64,000 nt of DNA from Mesorhizobium loti (lineage in GTDB: Bacteria; Pseudomonadota; Alphaproteobacteria; Rhizobiales; Rhizobiaceae): NCBI RefSeq assembly GCF_002858745.1, contig NZ_PJRO01000008.1, positions 1 through 64,000 of the forward strand, given 5' to 3'. The position numbers and the translations under genes are program-made. Shown here one piece after another: positions 8,239 to 17,406 of the stretch; the stretch's first letter is position 1; every line of letters begins with the position of its first letter. Below the pieces are notes generated by a model. It did no database searches, was not told the DNA's origin, and saw only the letters and a program-made list of their open reading frames with translations.

Positions 8239-9474
8239 ATGTCCACAACCGAGATGCAAAGTTCCTATCGCTGGGTCATCGTCGCCCTCGGCGCGCTGAT
8301 GACCTGCGTGACCATCGGCGCCATGTTTTCGTTGGCCGTCTTCATGCCGCATATCTCCGCCGCCACCGGCTGGACGCGGGCAGGCATTTCCAGCGCGATG
8401 ACGCTCAACTTCCTGATGATGGGCGCCTCCAGCTTTGGCTGGGGCATGCTCACCGATCGCATCGGCACGCGCCCGGTGGTGCTGATCGGCTCGATCCTGC
8501 TTGGCCTGGTCCTGGTGCTGGCCAGCCGTACGACAAGCCTGCTAGCCTTCCAGCTCACTTACGGCATCGGCGTCGGTCTTGCCGGCGGCACTTTCTTCGC
8601 ACCGATGATGGCCGCGGTCACCGGTTGGTTCGACAGGCATCGCGGTCTCGCTGTGTCGCTGGTCTCCGCAGGCGTCGGAGTCGCACCTGCAACCGTCTCG
8701 CCATTTGCGGCCTGGCTGCTTGCCAATTACGACTGGCGCACCGCGATGATGATCATCGGAGTGCTCGCCAGCGCCATCTTGCTTCCGGCCGCACTCTTCG
8801 TCAGGAACGCCCGGCAGGTACCGACCAACCGTCCTGCTCCAGGCGGCGCAACCGTCACCGTCGGAGCAGCCGACAATCTGTTGTCGAAGGCCTTCCGCTC
8901 GCCGCAGTTCGCACTACTCGCCGGCACCTATTTCCTGTGCTGCGCAGCACATTCCGGCCCGATCTTCCACATCATGAGCTACGCCATCACTTGCGGCATC
9001 TCGTCCATGGCTGCCGTCAGCATCTACAGTGTCGAAGGCATCGCAGGGCTGGGCGGCAGGCTGCTGTTCGGCGTGGCAGCGGATCGCTTCGGCCCCAAGC
9101 GGGTTCTGGTCATCGGCCTGCTCATCCAGGCTCTGGTGATCGCCGCCTATCTCTCAGCCGCTCAGCTCAGCACCTTCTATGTGCTGGCCGTCATCTTCGG
9201 CGCAGCCTATGGCGGGGTAATGCCACTCTACGCACTGCTGGCTCGCGAATATTTCGGCCAACAGGTGATGGGCTCAGTGCTGGGCGCACTCACCATGGCC
9301 TCCAGCTTCGGCATGGCGCTGGGACCGGTCGCTGGCGGCTGGATATTCGATCGCTTCGACGTCTATGACTGGCTATTCATCGGCTCATCCATCATTGGCA
9401 TCGCCGCCTTCCTGATCGCGCTCGCTTTCCCGCCCTTTTCTTCGGTCCGGCGCCAACAGCAGGCTGAGGCCTAA
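8239..9474 (+). CDS. MFS transporter
   Basis: A 411-residue inner-membrane protein with 12 hydrophobic segments in two halves. The loop after helix 2 reads GWGMLTDRIGTRPV, and the matching loop in the second half is GGRLLFGVAADRFGPKRV; both are MFS signature A. The C-terminus carries YGGVMPLYALLAREYFG and GMALGPVAGGWIFDR, as in the oxalate/formate antiporter and monocarboxylate group. The start at 8239 follows GGGGAAGTCCC; in-frame codons from 8155 would add a non-membrane leader. The substrate cannot be read from the sequence. A strong hairpin terminator follows. Confidence 0.85.
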   Translation: MSTTEMQSSYRWVIVALGALMTCVTIGAMFSLAVFMPHISAATGWTRAGISSAMTLNFLMMGASSFGWGMLTDRIGTRPVVLIGSILLGLVLVLASRTTSLLAFQLTYGIGVGLAGGTFFAPMMAAVTGWFDRHRGLAVSLVSAGVGVAPATVSPFAAWLLANYDWRTAMMIIGVLASAILLPAALFVRNARQVPTNRPAPGGATVTVGAADNLLSKAFRSPQFALLAGTYFLCCAAHSGPIFHIMSYAITCGISSMAAVSIYSVEGIAGLGGRLLFGVAADRFGPKRVLVIGLLIQALVIAAYLSAAQLSTFYVLAVIFGAAYGGVMPLYALLAREYFGQQVMGSVLGALTMASSFGMALGPVAGGWIFDRFDVYDWLFIGSSIIGIAAFLIALAFPPFSSVRRQQQAEA

Positions 9475-9516
9475 TTCGATCGGGCATGTCATGCGCAGGC
9501 TGCTCGCTGGATAACA

Positions 9517-9543
9517 AAAAGGCCGGGACAAGCCCGGCCTTTC
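9517..9543. terminator. Rho-independent terminator after the MFS gene
   Basis: AAAGGCCGGG and CCCGGCCTTT flank a short loop, giving a GC-rich stem with A-tract on the left and T-tract on the right. It can work in both directions, between the MFS gene (+) and the converging small lipoprotein gene (-). Confidence 0.8.
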
Positions 9544-9603
9544 CAATTCCTGGTACTGGCAACACCAGCCCCAAAAGTCAGCCGTTTCAGCCAGCCATCG
9601 CGC

Positions 9604-9822
9604 TTATTGTGCGGGCGCGGTGGAATTCGGCTGCGCCGGCTTCGTGGTATCTGCCGGCGGCTGCACCTCAGGCGTAGCCGGTTTCATCGGCTCGGAGGCA
9701 GGCGGTGTGGCTTGCGTCGTGGTGTTGTCGGTACCTCCGGTACCGCCGCCTTTGTTTTCACTGCAGGCAGCAACGCCGAGCAAAAGCAACGCGGAAACCG
9801 AGGCCAGAACGAGTTTTTTCAT
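9604..9822 (-). CDS. Small Pro/Thr-rich lipoprotein
   Basis: A 72-residue precursor starting at 9822 after GAAGGAGAATAGCG. The leader MKKLVLASVSALLLLGVAAC ends in a lipobox (VAAC), so Cys20 would be lipidated. The mature part is only about 52 residues, low in complexity, rich in Gly, Thr, Pro and Gln (repeated PPA, PAT and TKPAQP units) and probably disordered. No function can be assigned; similar short lipoproteins are common envelope proteins in rhizobia. It stands alone between the MFS gene and the hydantoinase gene. Confidence 0.75.
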   Translation of the reverse strand: MKKLVLASVSALLLLGVAACSENKGGGTGGTDNTTTQATPPASEPMKPATPEVQPPADTTKPAQPNSTAPAQ

Positions 9823-10001
9823 CGCTATTCTCCTTCGCAACTTCACCCCCTGTGAAGGGCGGCACAAAGGAAATGCAGCAGCCGCACATCGGTTTCGTCA
9901 CATTGCGTTTCGTCCTGTAACAGCGCTTGGACCTTGTTGAGCCGTTGCCGGTGCTGGCCTTCGGCACTAACACGGAAAGGAACGCGCCGAAAGGATGATC
10001 G

Positions 10002-13000
10002 ATGAGCACGAAGTGGGATTTCTGGATCGACCGCGGCGGTACCTTCACGGACATCATCGGGCGCGCATCGGACGGCTCGTTGAAACCGCTCAAGCTCCTG
10101 TCCGAAAACCCCGAGGCCTACCCGGACGCTGCCATCCATGGCATCCGCACCTTGCTCGGTGTCAAAGTCGGAGAACCGATCCCGTCCAGCTTGATCGGCG
10201 AGGTACGCATGGGCACCACGGTTGCCACCAATGCGCTGCTGGAGCGCAAGGGTGATCGGGTTTTGCTGTTGATCACCAAGGGCTTCCGAGACGCGCTTCG
10301 CATCGCCTACCAGGCTCGGCCCGACATCTTCGCCAAGGAAATCCTCCTGCCCGAACAGCTCTACGAACGTGTCGTGGAGGTGCCCGAGCGTGTACGCGCC
10401 GACGGTTGCGCGGAACGGCTGCTCGACATCGCCGATATCAAGCCGGCGATCGAACAAGCCAGAGCCGACGGCATCGACGCCGTCGCCATCGTGTTCATGC
10501 ATGCCTGGAAATATCCCGAACATGAAAAGGCCGTGGCCAAGGTCTGCCGCAAGGCGGGCTTTGCGCAAGTCTCGGTGAGCCATGAGGTTTCACCGCTGAT
10601 CAAGCTTGTCGGCCGCGGCGACACCACCGTCGTCGATGCCTATCTTTCGCCGATCCTGTCGCGTTACGTGCAGCGCGTGGCGAGCGAACTCGGCTCCGTT
10701 CCGGCCGACGGCCAAAGCGGGCACTCGGCCGAAGGCCCAAGATTGATGTTCATGATGTCGTCCGGTGGTCTCACGGCAGCGGACAAATTCCAGGGCAAGG
10801 ATGCGCTACTGTCCGGGCCGGCCGGCGGGGTCGTCGGCATGGTTGAGACTGCGAAGCTTGCCGGCTTCGACAAAGTCATAGGCTTTGACATGGGCGGCAC
10901 CTCCACCGACGTCGCCCATTGCGACGGAGACTACGAGCGCGCCTTTGACACCGAGGTTGCCGGTGTGCGAGTGCGCGCACCGATGATGCGCATCCACACC
11001 GTTGCCGCCGGCGGTGGCTCTGTCCTGCAATTTGAGGCTGGCCGTTTTCGCGTCGGCCCGGATTCGGCCGGCGCAAATCCTGGTCCCGCGTGTTACCGGC
11101 GCGGCGGGCCGCTTGCCGTGACCGACGCCAACGTCATGCTTGGCAAGCTGCAGCCAGACTTCTTTCCTTCGATTTTCGGGCCAAACCAGGACCAGCCGCT
11201 CGACACGACAGCAGTACGTACGAAATTCGAGGCTCTGGCCGCTGAAACGGGCGACGGGCGTTCGCCGGAAGCCGTGGCCGAAGGTTTTGTCACCATCGCC
11301 GTCGAGAACATGGCCAACGCCATCAAGAAGATATCCGTCCAGCGCGGCTACGACGTGACGGGCTATCTCTTGAACTGTTTCGGCGGTGCCGGTGGCCAGC
11401 ATGCCTGCCTTGTCGCTGACGCGCTCGGCATGGAAGCCGTCCTCATACACCCCTTCTCGGGTCTCCTTTCGGCCTATGGCATCGGACTCGCATCGATCTT
11501 CGCATCGCGCCAGCAGGCACTGCTGGAGCCGTTGAGCGAACAAGCCTTGCCGGCGATCGAAGAAGTGATCGCCACTCTTTCCAGGGACGTGAGCGATGAA
11601 CTTGCAGCGCAGGGCGTCGCCGAAAAAGACGTGATGAAACGCCCCGTACTCCATATCCGCTATGACGGCACCGACACCACGCTGCCAGTCAGCTTTCCCG
11701 ACCGCTTGATTGCCAGCGCCAAAGCCGCGTTCGAGAGCGCGCACAAAGCACAATTCGGCTTCGTTTATGACGGCAAGCAACTGGTCGTGGAGACCGTCGC
11801 CGTGGAAGGCAGCAATGCAAATGCCGGCCACCATGAAGAAGCACTCGCCCCTTCCGGGCCGCCTCGGGACAAGGCCGAGGCGCAGCAAAAGCGCCGCATC
11901 TTCTCGGAGGGGCAATGGCACGAAGCCCGCGTCTGGCACCGCGAGGCGCTACGCCCTTCGGACAGGGTCTCCGGCCCGGCGCTCATCATCGAGCCGAACC
12001 AGACCATCGTCGTGGAAAACGGCTGGCAGGCTGAAATCACGCCGCGCAACCATGTGCTGTTGCGTCGGACAGTCAGGAAACAGCGCAAGGCAGCTCTCGG
12101 CACCGAGGCCGACCCTGTCATGCTGGAAGTGTTCAACAACCTGTTCATGTCGATCGCCGAGCAGATGGGTGTAACGCTGCAGAACACCGCCTATTCCGTG
12201 AACATCAAGGAACGGCTCGACTTTTCCTGTGCCGTATTCGACAGCGGCGGTGCGCTGGTGGCCAACGCCCCGCACATGCCGGTGCATCTGGGCTCCATGG
12301 ACCGCTCCGTCGAAACCGTCATCCGGCTCAATTCGGGTGATATCCGCCCCGGTGACGTTTTCGCACTTAACGCGCCCTACAATGGCGGCACGCACCTGCC
12401 CGATATCACCGTCGTAACGCCAGTGTTCGACGACGCGCAGGAGAGTATCCTGTTCTGGGTCGCATCGCGCGGCCATCATGCCGATGTCGGCGGCACGGCA
12501 CCCGGCTCCATGACACCGCTTGCCACTACTGTGGACGAGGAAGGCGTCCTGTTCGACAATTTCCGCCTCGTCGAACGCGGGCGTTTCCACGAGGCCGAAC
12601 TGGTACGCCTTCTCACCGACCATCGTTACCCGGCTCGCAATCCGATACAGAACGTTGCCGATCTCAAGGCGCAGATCGCCGCCAACGAGAAAGGCGTGGC
12701 AGAACTACGCAAGATGGTAGCGCATTTCAGCCTGCCCGTGGTCGAAGCCTATATGGGCCATGTTCAGGACAATGCTGCCGAAAGCGTGCGCCGCGTGCTC
12801 GAGCGCCTGCCTGACACATCAGCCTATGAATATCCCACCGACACGGGTCAGGTGATCAAGGTAAAGATCAGTATCGACCGCGCCAGGCGGGAAGCAACCG
12901 TCGACTTCACCGGTACGTCGCCCGTGATGAAGAACAACTTCAACGCCCCGGAACCCGTCGCGCGTGCGGCCGTACTCTACGCCTTCCGCGTGATGGTCGA

Positions 13001-13655
13001 AGACAACATCCCGATGAACGCCGGCTGTCTCAGGCCGATCGACATCATCATCCCTGAAGGCTCGATGCTGAAGCCGACCTATCCCGCGGCCGTTGTCGCC
13101 GGCAATGTCGAGACCTCTCAGCATGTCACCAATGCGCTGTTTGGCGCCCTGGGCGCGATGGCCAATGCGCAAGGCACGATGAACAACCTGACCTTCGGCA
13201 ATGATAGCTACCAATATTACGAAACGATCTGCTCCGGCTCACCGGCGGGGCGCATGAACGATGGGCGCGGTTTTTCCGGCACTTCGGGAGTGCATACACA
13301 CATGACCAATTCGCGCCTCACCGACCCGGAAATCCTGGAGCTGCGCTTTCCGGTATTGCTGGAAGACTTCCGCATCCGTGAGAACTCCGGCGGCAAGGGC
13401 CATTGGAATGCCGGTGACGGCACGCGCCGTTCGATCCGCTTCCTGGAGAAGATGGAATGCGCAATCCTGTCCTCTCACCGCTCGCGCCCGCCGCAAGGCC
13501 TCGACGGTGGCGGCGACGGCGAGACAGGCAGCACCAAGGTGCGGCGTACAGACGGCAGCATCGAGGTACTGAAAGCCTGTGATCAGACGGTTCTCGAACC
13601 AGGCGAAGTGGTGATTGTCACCACACCAACGCCCGGTGGATTTGGCAAGGGATAG
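10002..13655 (+). CDS. 5-oxoprolinase / hydantoinase A-B fusion, ATP-dependent
   Basis: A 1217-residue cytosolic enzyme, the usual length for single-chain 5-oxoprolinases (about 1200-1290). Residues 1-700 are HyuA-like: the actin-fold ATPase begins WIDRGGTFTDIIG and carries DMGGTSTD and GGAGGQHA. Residues about 705-1217 are HyuB-like, starting DPVMLEVFNNLFMSIAEQMG and containing LNAPYNGGTHLPD and a Gly-rich end. The family opens lactam rings such as 5-oxo-L-proline to glutamate with ATP hydrolysis; substrate specificity is not certain. The start at 10002 follows GAAAGGATGATCG. It is monocistronic and is followed by the Pho-box promoter of btaA. Confidence 0.9.
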   Translation: MSTKWDFWIDRGGTFTDIIGRASDGSLKPLKLLSENPEAYPDAAIHGIRTLLGVKVGEPIPSSLIGEVRMGTTVATNALLERKGDRVLLLITKGFRDALRIAYQARPDIFAKEILLPEQLYERVVEVPERVRADGCAERLLDIADIKPAIEQARADGIDAVAIVFMHAWKYPEHEKAVAKVCRKAGFAQVSVSHEVSPLIKLVGRGDTTVVDAYLSPILSRYVQRVASELGSVPADGQSGHSAEGPRLMFMMSSGGLTAADKFQGKDALLSGPAGGVVGMVETAKLAGFDKVIGFDMGGTSTDVAHCDGDYERAFDTEVAGVRVRAPMMRIHTVAAGGGSVLQFEAGRFRVGPDSAGANPGPACYRRGGPLAVTDANVMLGKLQPDFFPSIFGPNQDQPLDTTAVRTKFEALAAETGDGRSPEAVAEGFVTIAVENMANAIKKISVQRGYDVTGYLLNCFGGAGGQHACLVADALGMEAVLIHPFSGLLSAYGIGLASIFASRQQALLEPLSEQALPAIEEVIATLSRDVSDELAAQGVAEKDVMKRPVLHIRYDGTDTTLPVSFPDRLIASAKAAFESAHKAQFGFVYDGKQLVVETVAVEGSNANAGHHEEALAPSGPPRDKAEAQQKRRIFSEGQWHEARVWHREALRPSDRVSGPALIIEPNQTIVVENGWQAEITPRNHVLLRRTVRKQRKAALGTEADPVMLEVFNNLFMSIAEQMGVTLQNTAYSVNIKERLDFSCAVFDSGGALVANAPHMPVHLGSMDRSVETVIRLNSGDIRPGDVFALNAPYNGGTHLPDITVVTPVFDDAQESILFWVASRGHHADVGGTAPGSMTPLATTVDEEGVLFDNFRLVERGRFHEAELVRLLTDHRYPARNPIQNVADLKAQIAANEKGVAELRKMVAHFSLPVVEAYMGHVQDNAAESVRRVLERLPDTSAYEYPTDTGQVIKVKISIDRARREATVDFTGTSPVMKNNFNAPEPVARAAVLYAFRVMVEDNIPMNAGCLRPIDIIIPEGSMLKPTYPAAVVAGNVETSQHVTNALFGALGAMANAQGTMNNLTFGNDSYQYYETICSGSPAGRMNDGRGFSGTSGVHTHMTNSRLTDPEILELRFPVLLEDFRIRENSGGKGHWNAGDGTRRSIRFLEKMECAILSSHRSRPPQGLDGGGDGETGSTKVRRTDGSIEVLKACDQTVLEPGEVVIVTTPTPGGFGKG

Positions 13656-13672
13656 CCCCTCATCAACTGCTG

Positions 13673-13690
13673 CTGTCACCGCACTGTCAT
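13673..13690 (+). promoter_or_regulatory. Pho box (PhoB binding site) upstream of btaA
   Basis: CTGTCAC (13673-13679) and CTGTCAT (13684-13690) form a direct repeat with 11-bp period, the arrangement recognised by PhoB (consensus CTGTCAT, 4 bp, CTGTCAT). It ends 50 bp before the btaA start codon. Betaine-lipid genes are phosphate-starvation genes in Rhodobacter and Sinorhizobium, which supports the assignment. Confidence 0.8.
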
Positions 13691-13739
13691 GACGCTGCGA
13701 TACGCGCTTCGCCCAACATAAACGGGGAATCGCCTTGCC

Positions 13740-14984
13740 ATGTCGGACGTTTCTGCGGAACTGGTTTTCAGGCGCGGCAAGGAAGTGGGAAAAGCGGTTT
13801 ACCAGAACCGCGCCCTCTCCAAGGCAGGTATCTCGGAGCGCCTGTTCGCCCTCCTCTTTTCCGGTCTCGTCTACCCGCAGATCTGGGAAGATCCCGACAT
13901 CGACATGGAAGCGATGCAGTTGGGTGAAGGCCATCGCGTCGTCACCATCGCGTCTGGCGGCTGCAACATCCTGGCCTACCTCACGCGCTCGCCAGCCCGG
14001 ATCGATGCGGTTGACCTCAACGCTGCCCACATCGCGCTGAACCGCATGAAGCTTGCGGCCGTGCGCCATCTGCCCAACCAGGCCGATCTGTTCCGTTTCT
14101 TTGGTGCAGCCGGCGTCGAGCACAACTCAGCCGCCTATGACCGCTTCATCGCCCCCAATCTCGATCCGGTCAGCCGCCATTATTGGGAAAAGCGCAATTG
14201 GCGCGGCCGCCGTCGCATAGAGGTATTCGACCGCAACTTCTACCGCACCGGCCTGCTTGGCCTGTTCATCGCCGCGGGCCACCGCACTGGCCGCCTTTTT
14301 GGCGTCAACCCAACCGGTATCATGGCTGCCAGGAATCTCGCCGAACAACGCCGTTTCTTCGACGAGCAATTGGCGCCGGTATTCGACCGCAAGCTCCTGC
14401 GGTGGGCCACTTCGCGCAAGGCGTCGCTGTTTGGGCTCGGCATCCCGCCGGCGCAATATGATTCGTTGATCACCTCCGGTGACGGTTCGATGGCCAGCGT
14501 GCTGAAAGCCCGTCTCGAAAAGCTCGCTTGCGATTTTCCGTTGAAGGACAATTATTTCGCCTGGCAGGCATTCGCGCGGCGTTACCCCAATCCGGGCGAA
14601 GCTGCCCTTCCCGCCTATCTGGAGAAGGATAACCATGCGGTCCTCAAGGGCAATGTCGATCGCGTCACCATCAACCATGCCAACATGATCGAATTTCTCG
14701 CCGGCAAGGATGCCGGCACGGTCGACCGTTTCATCCTGCTCGACGCACAGGACTGGATGACCGACGACCAGTTGAATGCGCTGTGGACCGAGATCACCCG
14801 CAGCGCCGCACCCGGCGCACGCGTCATCTTCCGCACCGCGGCCGAGCCGAGCCTTCTGCCAGGCCGCGTCTCGCCTTCGCTGCTTGACCAGTGGGCCTAT
14901 GAAGAAGATGCCTCGCGCGACTACTCTGCTCGCGATCGCTCGGCGATCTACGGCGGTTTCCACCTCTATGTGAAGCGCGGCTGA
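13740..14984 (+). CDS. btaA: BtaA: SAM:diacylglycerol 3-amino-3-carboxypropyltransferase
   Basis: A 414-residue DUF3419-family protein, matching the length of Rhodobacter BtaA. It opens with KAVYQNRALSKAGISERLF, then LVYPQIWEDPDIDMEAM, and has a SAM-binding strand-loop IASGGCNILAYL followed by VDLNAAHIALNRMK. BtaA transfers the aminocarboxypropyl group of S-adenosylmethionine to diacylglycerol, giving diacylglyceryl-homoserine, the first step to the phosphorus-free lipid DGTS. Its stop overlaps the start of btaB (TGATG), so the two are coupled. The upstream Pho box predicts induction when phosphate is scarce, when betaine lipid replaces phospholipid in the membrane. Confidence 0.92.
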   Translation: MSDVSAELVFRRGKEVGKAVYQNRALSKAGISERLFALLFSGLVYPQIWEDPDIDMEAMQLGEGHRVVTIASGGCNILAYLTRSPARIDAVDLNAAHIALNRMKLAAVRHLPNQADLFRFFGAAGVEHNSAAYDRFIAPNLDPVSRHYWEKRNWRGRRRIEVFDRNFYRTGLLGLFIAAGHRTGRLFGVNPTGIMAARNLAEQRRFFDEQLAPVFDRKLLRWATSRKASLFGLGIPPAQYDSLITSGDGSMASVLKARLEKLACDFPLKDNYFAWQAFARRYPNPGEAALPAYLEKDNHAVLKGNVDRVTINHANMIEFLAGKDAGTVDRFILLDAQDWMTDDQLNALWTEITRSAAPGARVIFRTAAEPSLLPGRVSPSLLDQWAYEEDASRDYSARDRSAIYGGFHLYVKRG

Positions 14985-15643
14985 TGAGCACCCGGGACCT
15001 GCCGGCAAACCATGCCGATCTGATGGACGGTGTCTATCGCTGGCAGCGCCACATCTATGACCTGACCAGGAAATACTATCTGCTTGGCCGTGACAGGTTG
15101 ATCGCCGGCCTCGACATTCCGGCCAATGGCAGCGTGCTGGAACTCGGCTGCGGCACCGGCCGCAATCTGGTGCTGACGGCGCAGCGCTATCCCAATGCCC
15201 GCCTCTATGGCCTCGATATTTCCGCCGAGATGCTTGTAACCGCTCAAGCAGCCATCACTCGCGAAGGCATCGCCGGCAGGACCCGGCTCGCCCGCGCCGA
15301 CGCAACCGATTTCGACGCCCAAGCCCTGTTCGACGTCGCGCGCTTTGATCGCGTCTTCGTTTCCTACTCGCTGTCAATGATCCCCGGCTGGGAGAAGACG
15401 GTGGCTGCCGGCCTGGCCGTTCTGACGCCGGGCGGTTCACTGCATGTTGTCGACTTCGGCCAGCAGGAGCGTCTTCCCGGCTGGTTCCGCTCATTGCTGC
15501 GCACCTGGCTGAGAAAATTCCATGTCACACCGCGTGATTCATTGCGCGAAGTGCTTGAATCGGAATCCGCCAAAGCCGGCGCAAGCCTTTCCTTCGAAAG
15601 GCTTTATCGCGGCTACGCCTGGCTGGCGGTGGCGCGGCGCTAG
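14984..15643 (+). CDS. btaB: BtaB: SAM-dependent N-methyltransferase of betaine-lipid synthesis
   Basis: A 219-residue class I methyltransferase. Motif I is VLELGCGTGRN near residues 49-59, motif II LYGLDISAEML, and the post-motif DRVFVSYSLSMIPGWE. BtaB adds three methyl groups to the amine of diacylglyceryl-homoserine to give DGTS. The general fold alone would not fix the substrate; the assignment rests on the one-base overlap with btaA and on length and order identical to known btaAB operons. Its stop codon is the first part of a dispersed repeat. Confidence 0.9.
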   Translation: MSTRDLPANHADLMDGVYRWQRHIYDLTRKYYLLGRDRLIAGLDIPANGSVLELGCGTGRNLVLTAQRYPNARLYGLDISAEMLVTAQAAITREGIAGRTRLARADATDFDAQALFDVARFDRVFVSYSLSMIPGWEKTVAAGLAVLTPGGSLHVVDFGQQERLPGWFRSLLRTWLRKFHVTPRDSLREVLESESAKAGASLSFERLYRGYAWLAVARR

Positions 15644-15703
15644 AGCGTTTCCGCTTTAACGGAAACACAGAAACGCTACGCACTTTTGCTGGAATTGCGC
15701 TAA
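15641..15703. repeat. Dispersed intergenic repeat (TAGAGCG family), copy 1
   Basis: Starts at the btaB stop codon: TAGAGCGTTTCCGC, then TTTAACGGAAACACAG and GAAACGCT. The inverted halves AGCGTTTC and GAAACGCT can form a hairpin. It aligns with 30256-30305, which likewise starts at a TAG stop. It is the only element between the convergent btaB and serine hydrolase genes and may act as a terminator. Confidence 0.65.
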
Positions 15704-15708
15704 TCTCG

Positions 15709-17091
15709 TTATTTCAACACCTTCGCCAACGCTGCGGCGAGATTTTGCGGACGGTAACCGAGCTTGAAGGGCGTCAATCCCAACCGCACGATCACCAGCT
15801 TCTGCGACGGGATGACTGCGACCGTCTGACCGTCATGCCCTTCCAGCCAGTAGGCATCCGTCGGCACCCCTGCCTTGGCAGTGGCGCCGGGATTATGCTC
15901 GTTGCCGGGCGCCTCGATCCACAGCTGCCCGCGTGTATAGACGCCGTCGGATGCCGGCGCCGGTTCACGCATCCAGGACACGAAACCTGGTGGCAGGATT
16001 TCCTGTCCATTCCACACACCGTCCTGCAACAGGAACTGACCGAAACGCGCCCAGTCGCGCGCGGTGGCGTAAAGATAGGAGGAGCCGACGAAAGTGCCGT
16101 TTTCATCGGTCTCCATGACCGCGCTGGTCATGCCGATCGGCCCAAACAGCTTCAGCTGCGGCCAGCCCAGCGCCTGCTTGGGATCGGCGAAGGTGTTCTG
16201 CCAGAGACGCGACAGCATCACCGCAGTACCGCTGGAATAGGAATAGGCTTTTCCGGGCTCGCCCGCGAGCGGCTTCGCCGAGGCGAAACCGGCCATATCC
16301 GGTTCCTGATAGAGCATGCGGGTCACGTCGGTGACGTCGCCATAATCCTCGTTGAATTCCAGACCGCTCGACATCGCCATCATGTCTGCCAGCGTGATGG
16401 CAGCACGCTTGTCGGCCTTCCAGTCCGCAAAAAGCCCCTGGTCGGTGATGGCGAGCTTGCCCTCCTTGACCAGGGTGCCCACGATCACGGCATTGACCGA
16501 CTTGGTCATCGACCAGCCGAGCAGCGGTGTCTTGTCCGAGAAACCAGCACCGTATCGTTCGCCCACGATGCGGCCGTTCTGCACCACCACCACAGCGCGC
16601 ATGCCGGGACCTGTCAGCGACGTATCGTCGAGGATCTTGGCGACGTCCGGGTTCTGCGAGGGTTCGACGCGGCTGCCTTCGGGCCACAGCACATCCGGCA
16701 CCGCTGGCGGGACAAACGGGTCGGTCGAGATCGTTTTTGCTGCCGTCACATTGCCGTCCGGCACATTTGCGCAGCCGAGCCCGGGCCGCAGCACCGCTGC
16801 GCCCTTGCCGAAGACGCCCAGCAGGCCGGCGCTTACCGTACCGGCGTCTTTGTCGACATCAAGCAGCATCAGCTTAAGGATCGGATGGCCAGGAGCCTGC
16901 ACATCCACCGCCAGCACCTGCTCGGCGTCGCGATCGGCCAGGAAAACGTTGGAGCACACGATCTTTGCAGTGTAGTTGGCCGCAATGCGGATCAGAGCCG
17001 GCGGCGCCATCCATAACCAGATCGCCACGCCGACAAAGGCAATGACGATCAGCCCGAGCAGCCATTTCAGGATTTTGCCGACGACGCGCAT
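15709..17091 (-). CDS. Membrane-anchored serine hydrolase, beta-lactamase (class C) fold
   Basis: A 460-residue protein. With the start at 17091 the N-terminus MRVVGKILKWLLGLIVIAFVG is a single membrane anchor; a start at 17145 is possible but adds 18 charged residues. The class C/esterase motifs are present: SxxK in WSMTKSVN, a Tyr-Ser-x-Ser element in YSYSSGT in place of YxN, and EGHDGQ as the third, KTG-like box. Relatives include 6-aminohexanoate-dimer hydrolase and EstB-type esterases, so peptidase, esterase or amidase activity is more likely than drug resistance. It faces the periplasm by inference from the anchor. Confidence 0.8.
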   Translation of the reverse strand: MRVVGKILKWLLGLIVIAFVGVAIWLWMAPPALIRIAANYTAKIVCSNVFLADRDAEQVLAVDVQAPGHPILKLMLLDVDKDAGTVSAGLLGVFGKGAAVLRPGLGCANVPDGNVTAAKTISTDPFVPPAVPDVLWPEGSRVEPSQNPDVAKILDDTSLTGPGMRAVVVVQNGRIVGERYGAGFSDKTPLLGWSMTKSVNAVIVGTLVKEGKLAITDQGLFADWKADKRAAITLADMMAMSSGLEFNEDYGDVTDVTRMLYQEPDMAGFASAKPLAGEPGKAYSYSSGTAVMLSRLWQNTFADPKQALGWPQLKLFGPIGMTSAVMETDENGTFVGSSYLYATARDWARFGQFLLQDGVWNGQEILPPGFVSWMREPAPASDGVYTRGQLWIEAPGNEHNPGATAKAGVPTDAYWLEGHDGQTVAVIPSQKLVIVRLGLTPFKLGYRPQNLAAALAKVLK

Positions 17092-17406
17092 GCACAGCCT
17101 CCCAACCGCATTTTCAGCACCCAATCTGCCGCGTTTGCCCGCCATGCTGCAACTGGAGATGTTGAGGCTCCTACAGTTACCTACCTACCCTTCACCAAAG
17201 CGTGAGCCCGTCCCTCCCCAGTTGCGTGCCCCACCTGCATAGGTCATCACAATCCTTGCACATTCGCCGGCATCAACGGATTATCAACCATGTTGGGTGA
17301 TTGAGTGGGAATGCGTGGCGGCAAGTGGGGACACCGCAACCGGCTAAGGACCGGATAGAACGACCCATCCGCGACCGGCGGCCACCGGTCTGGACTTGAA
17401 CTTCGG
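17092..17406. other. Intergenic region between divergent serine hydrolase and lysozyme genes
   Basis: About 315 bp without a convincing ORF. It must hold both divergent promoters, but I see no strong -10/-35 pair, operator or hairpin. TTGCACATTCGCC near 17256 and TTGGGTGATTGAG near 17291 are weak candidates only. Confidence 0.4.
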
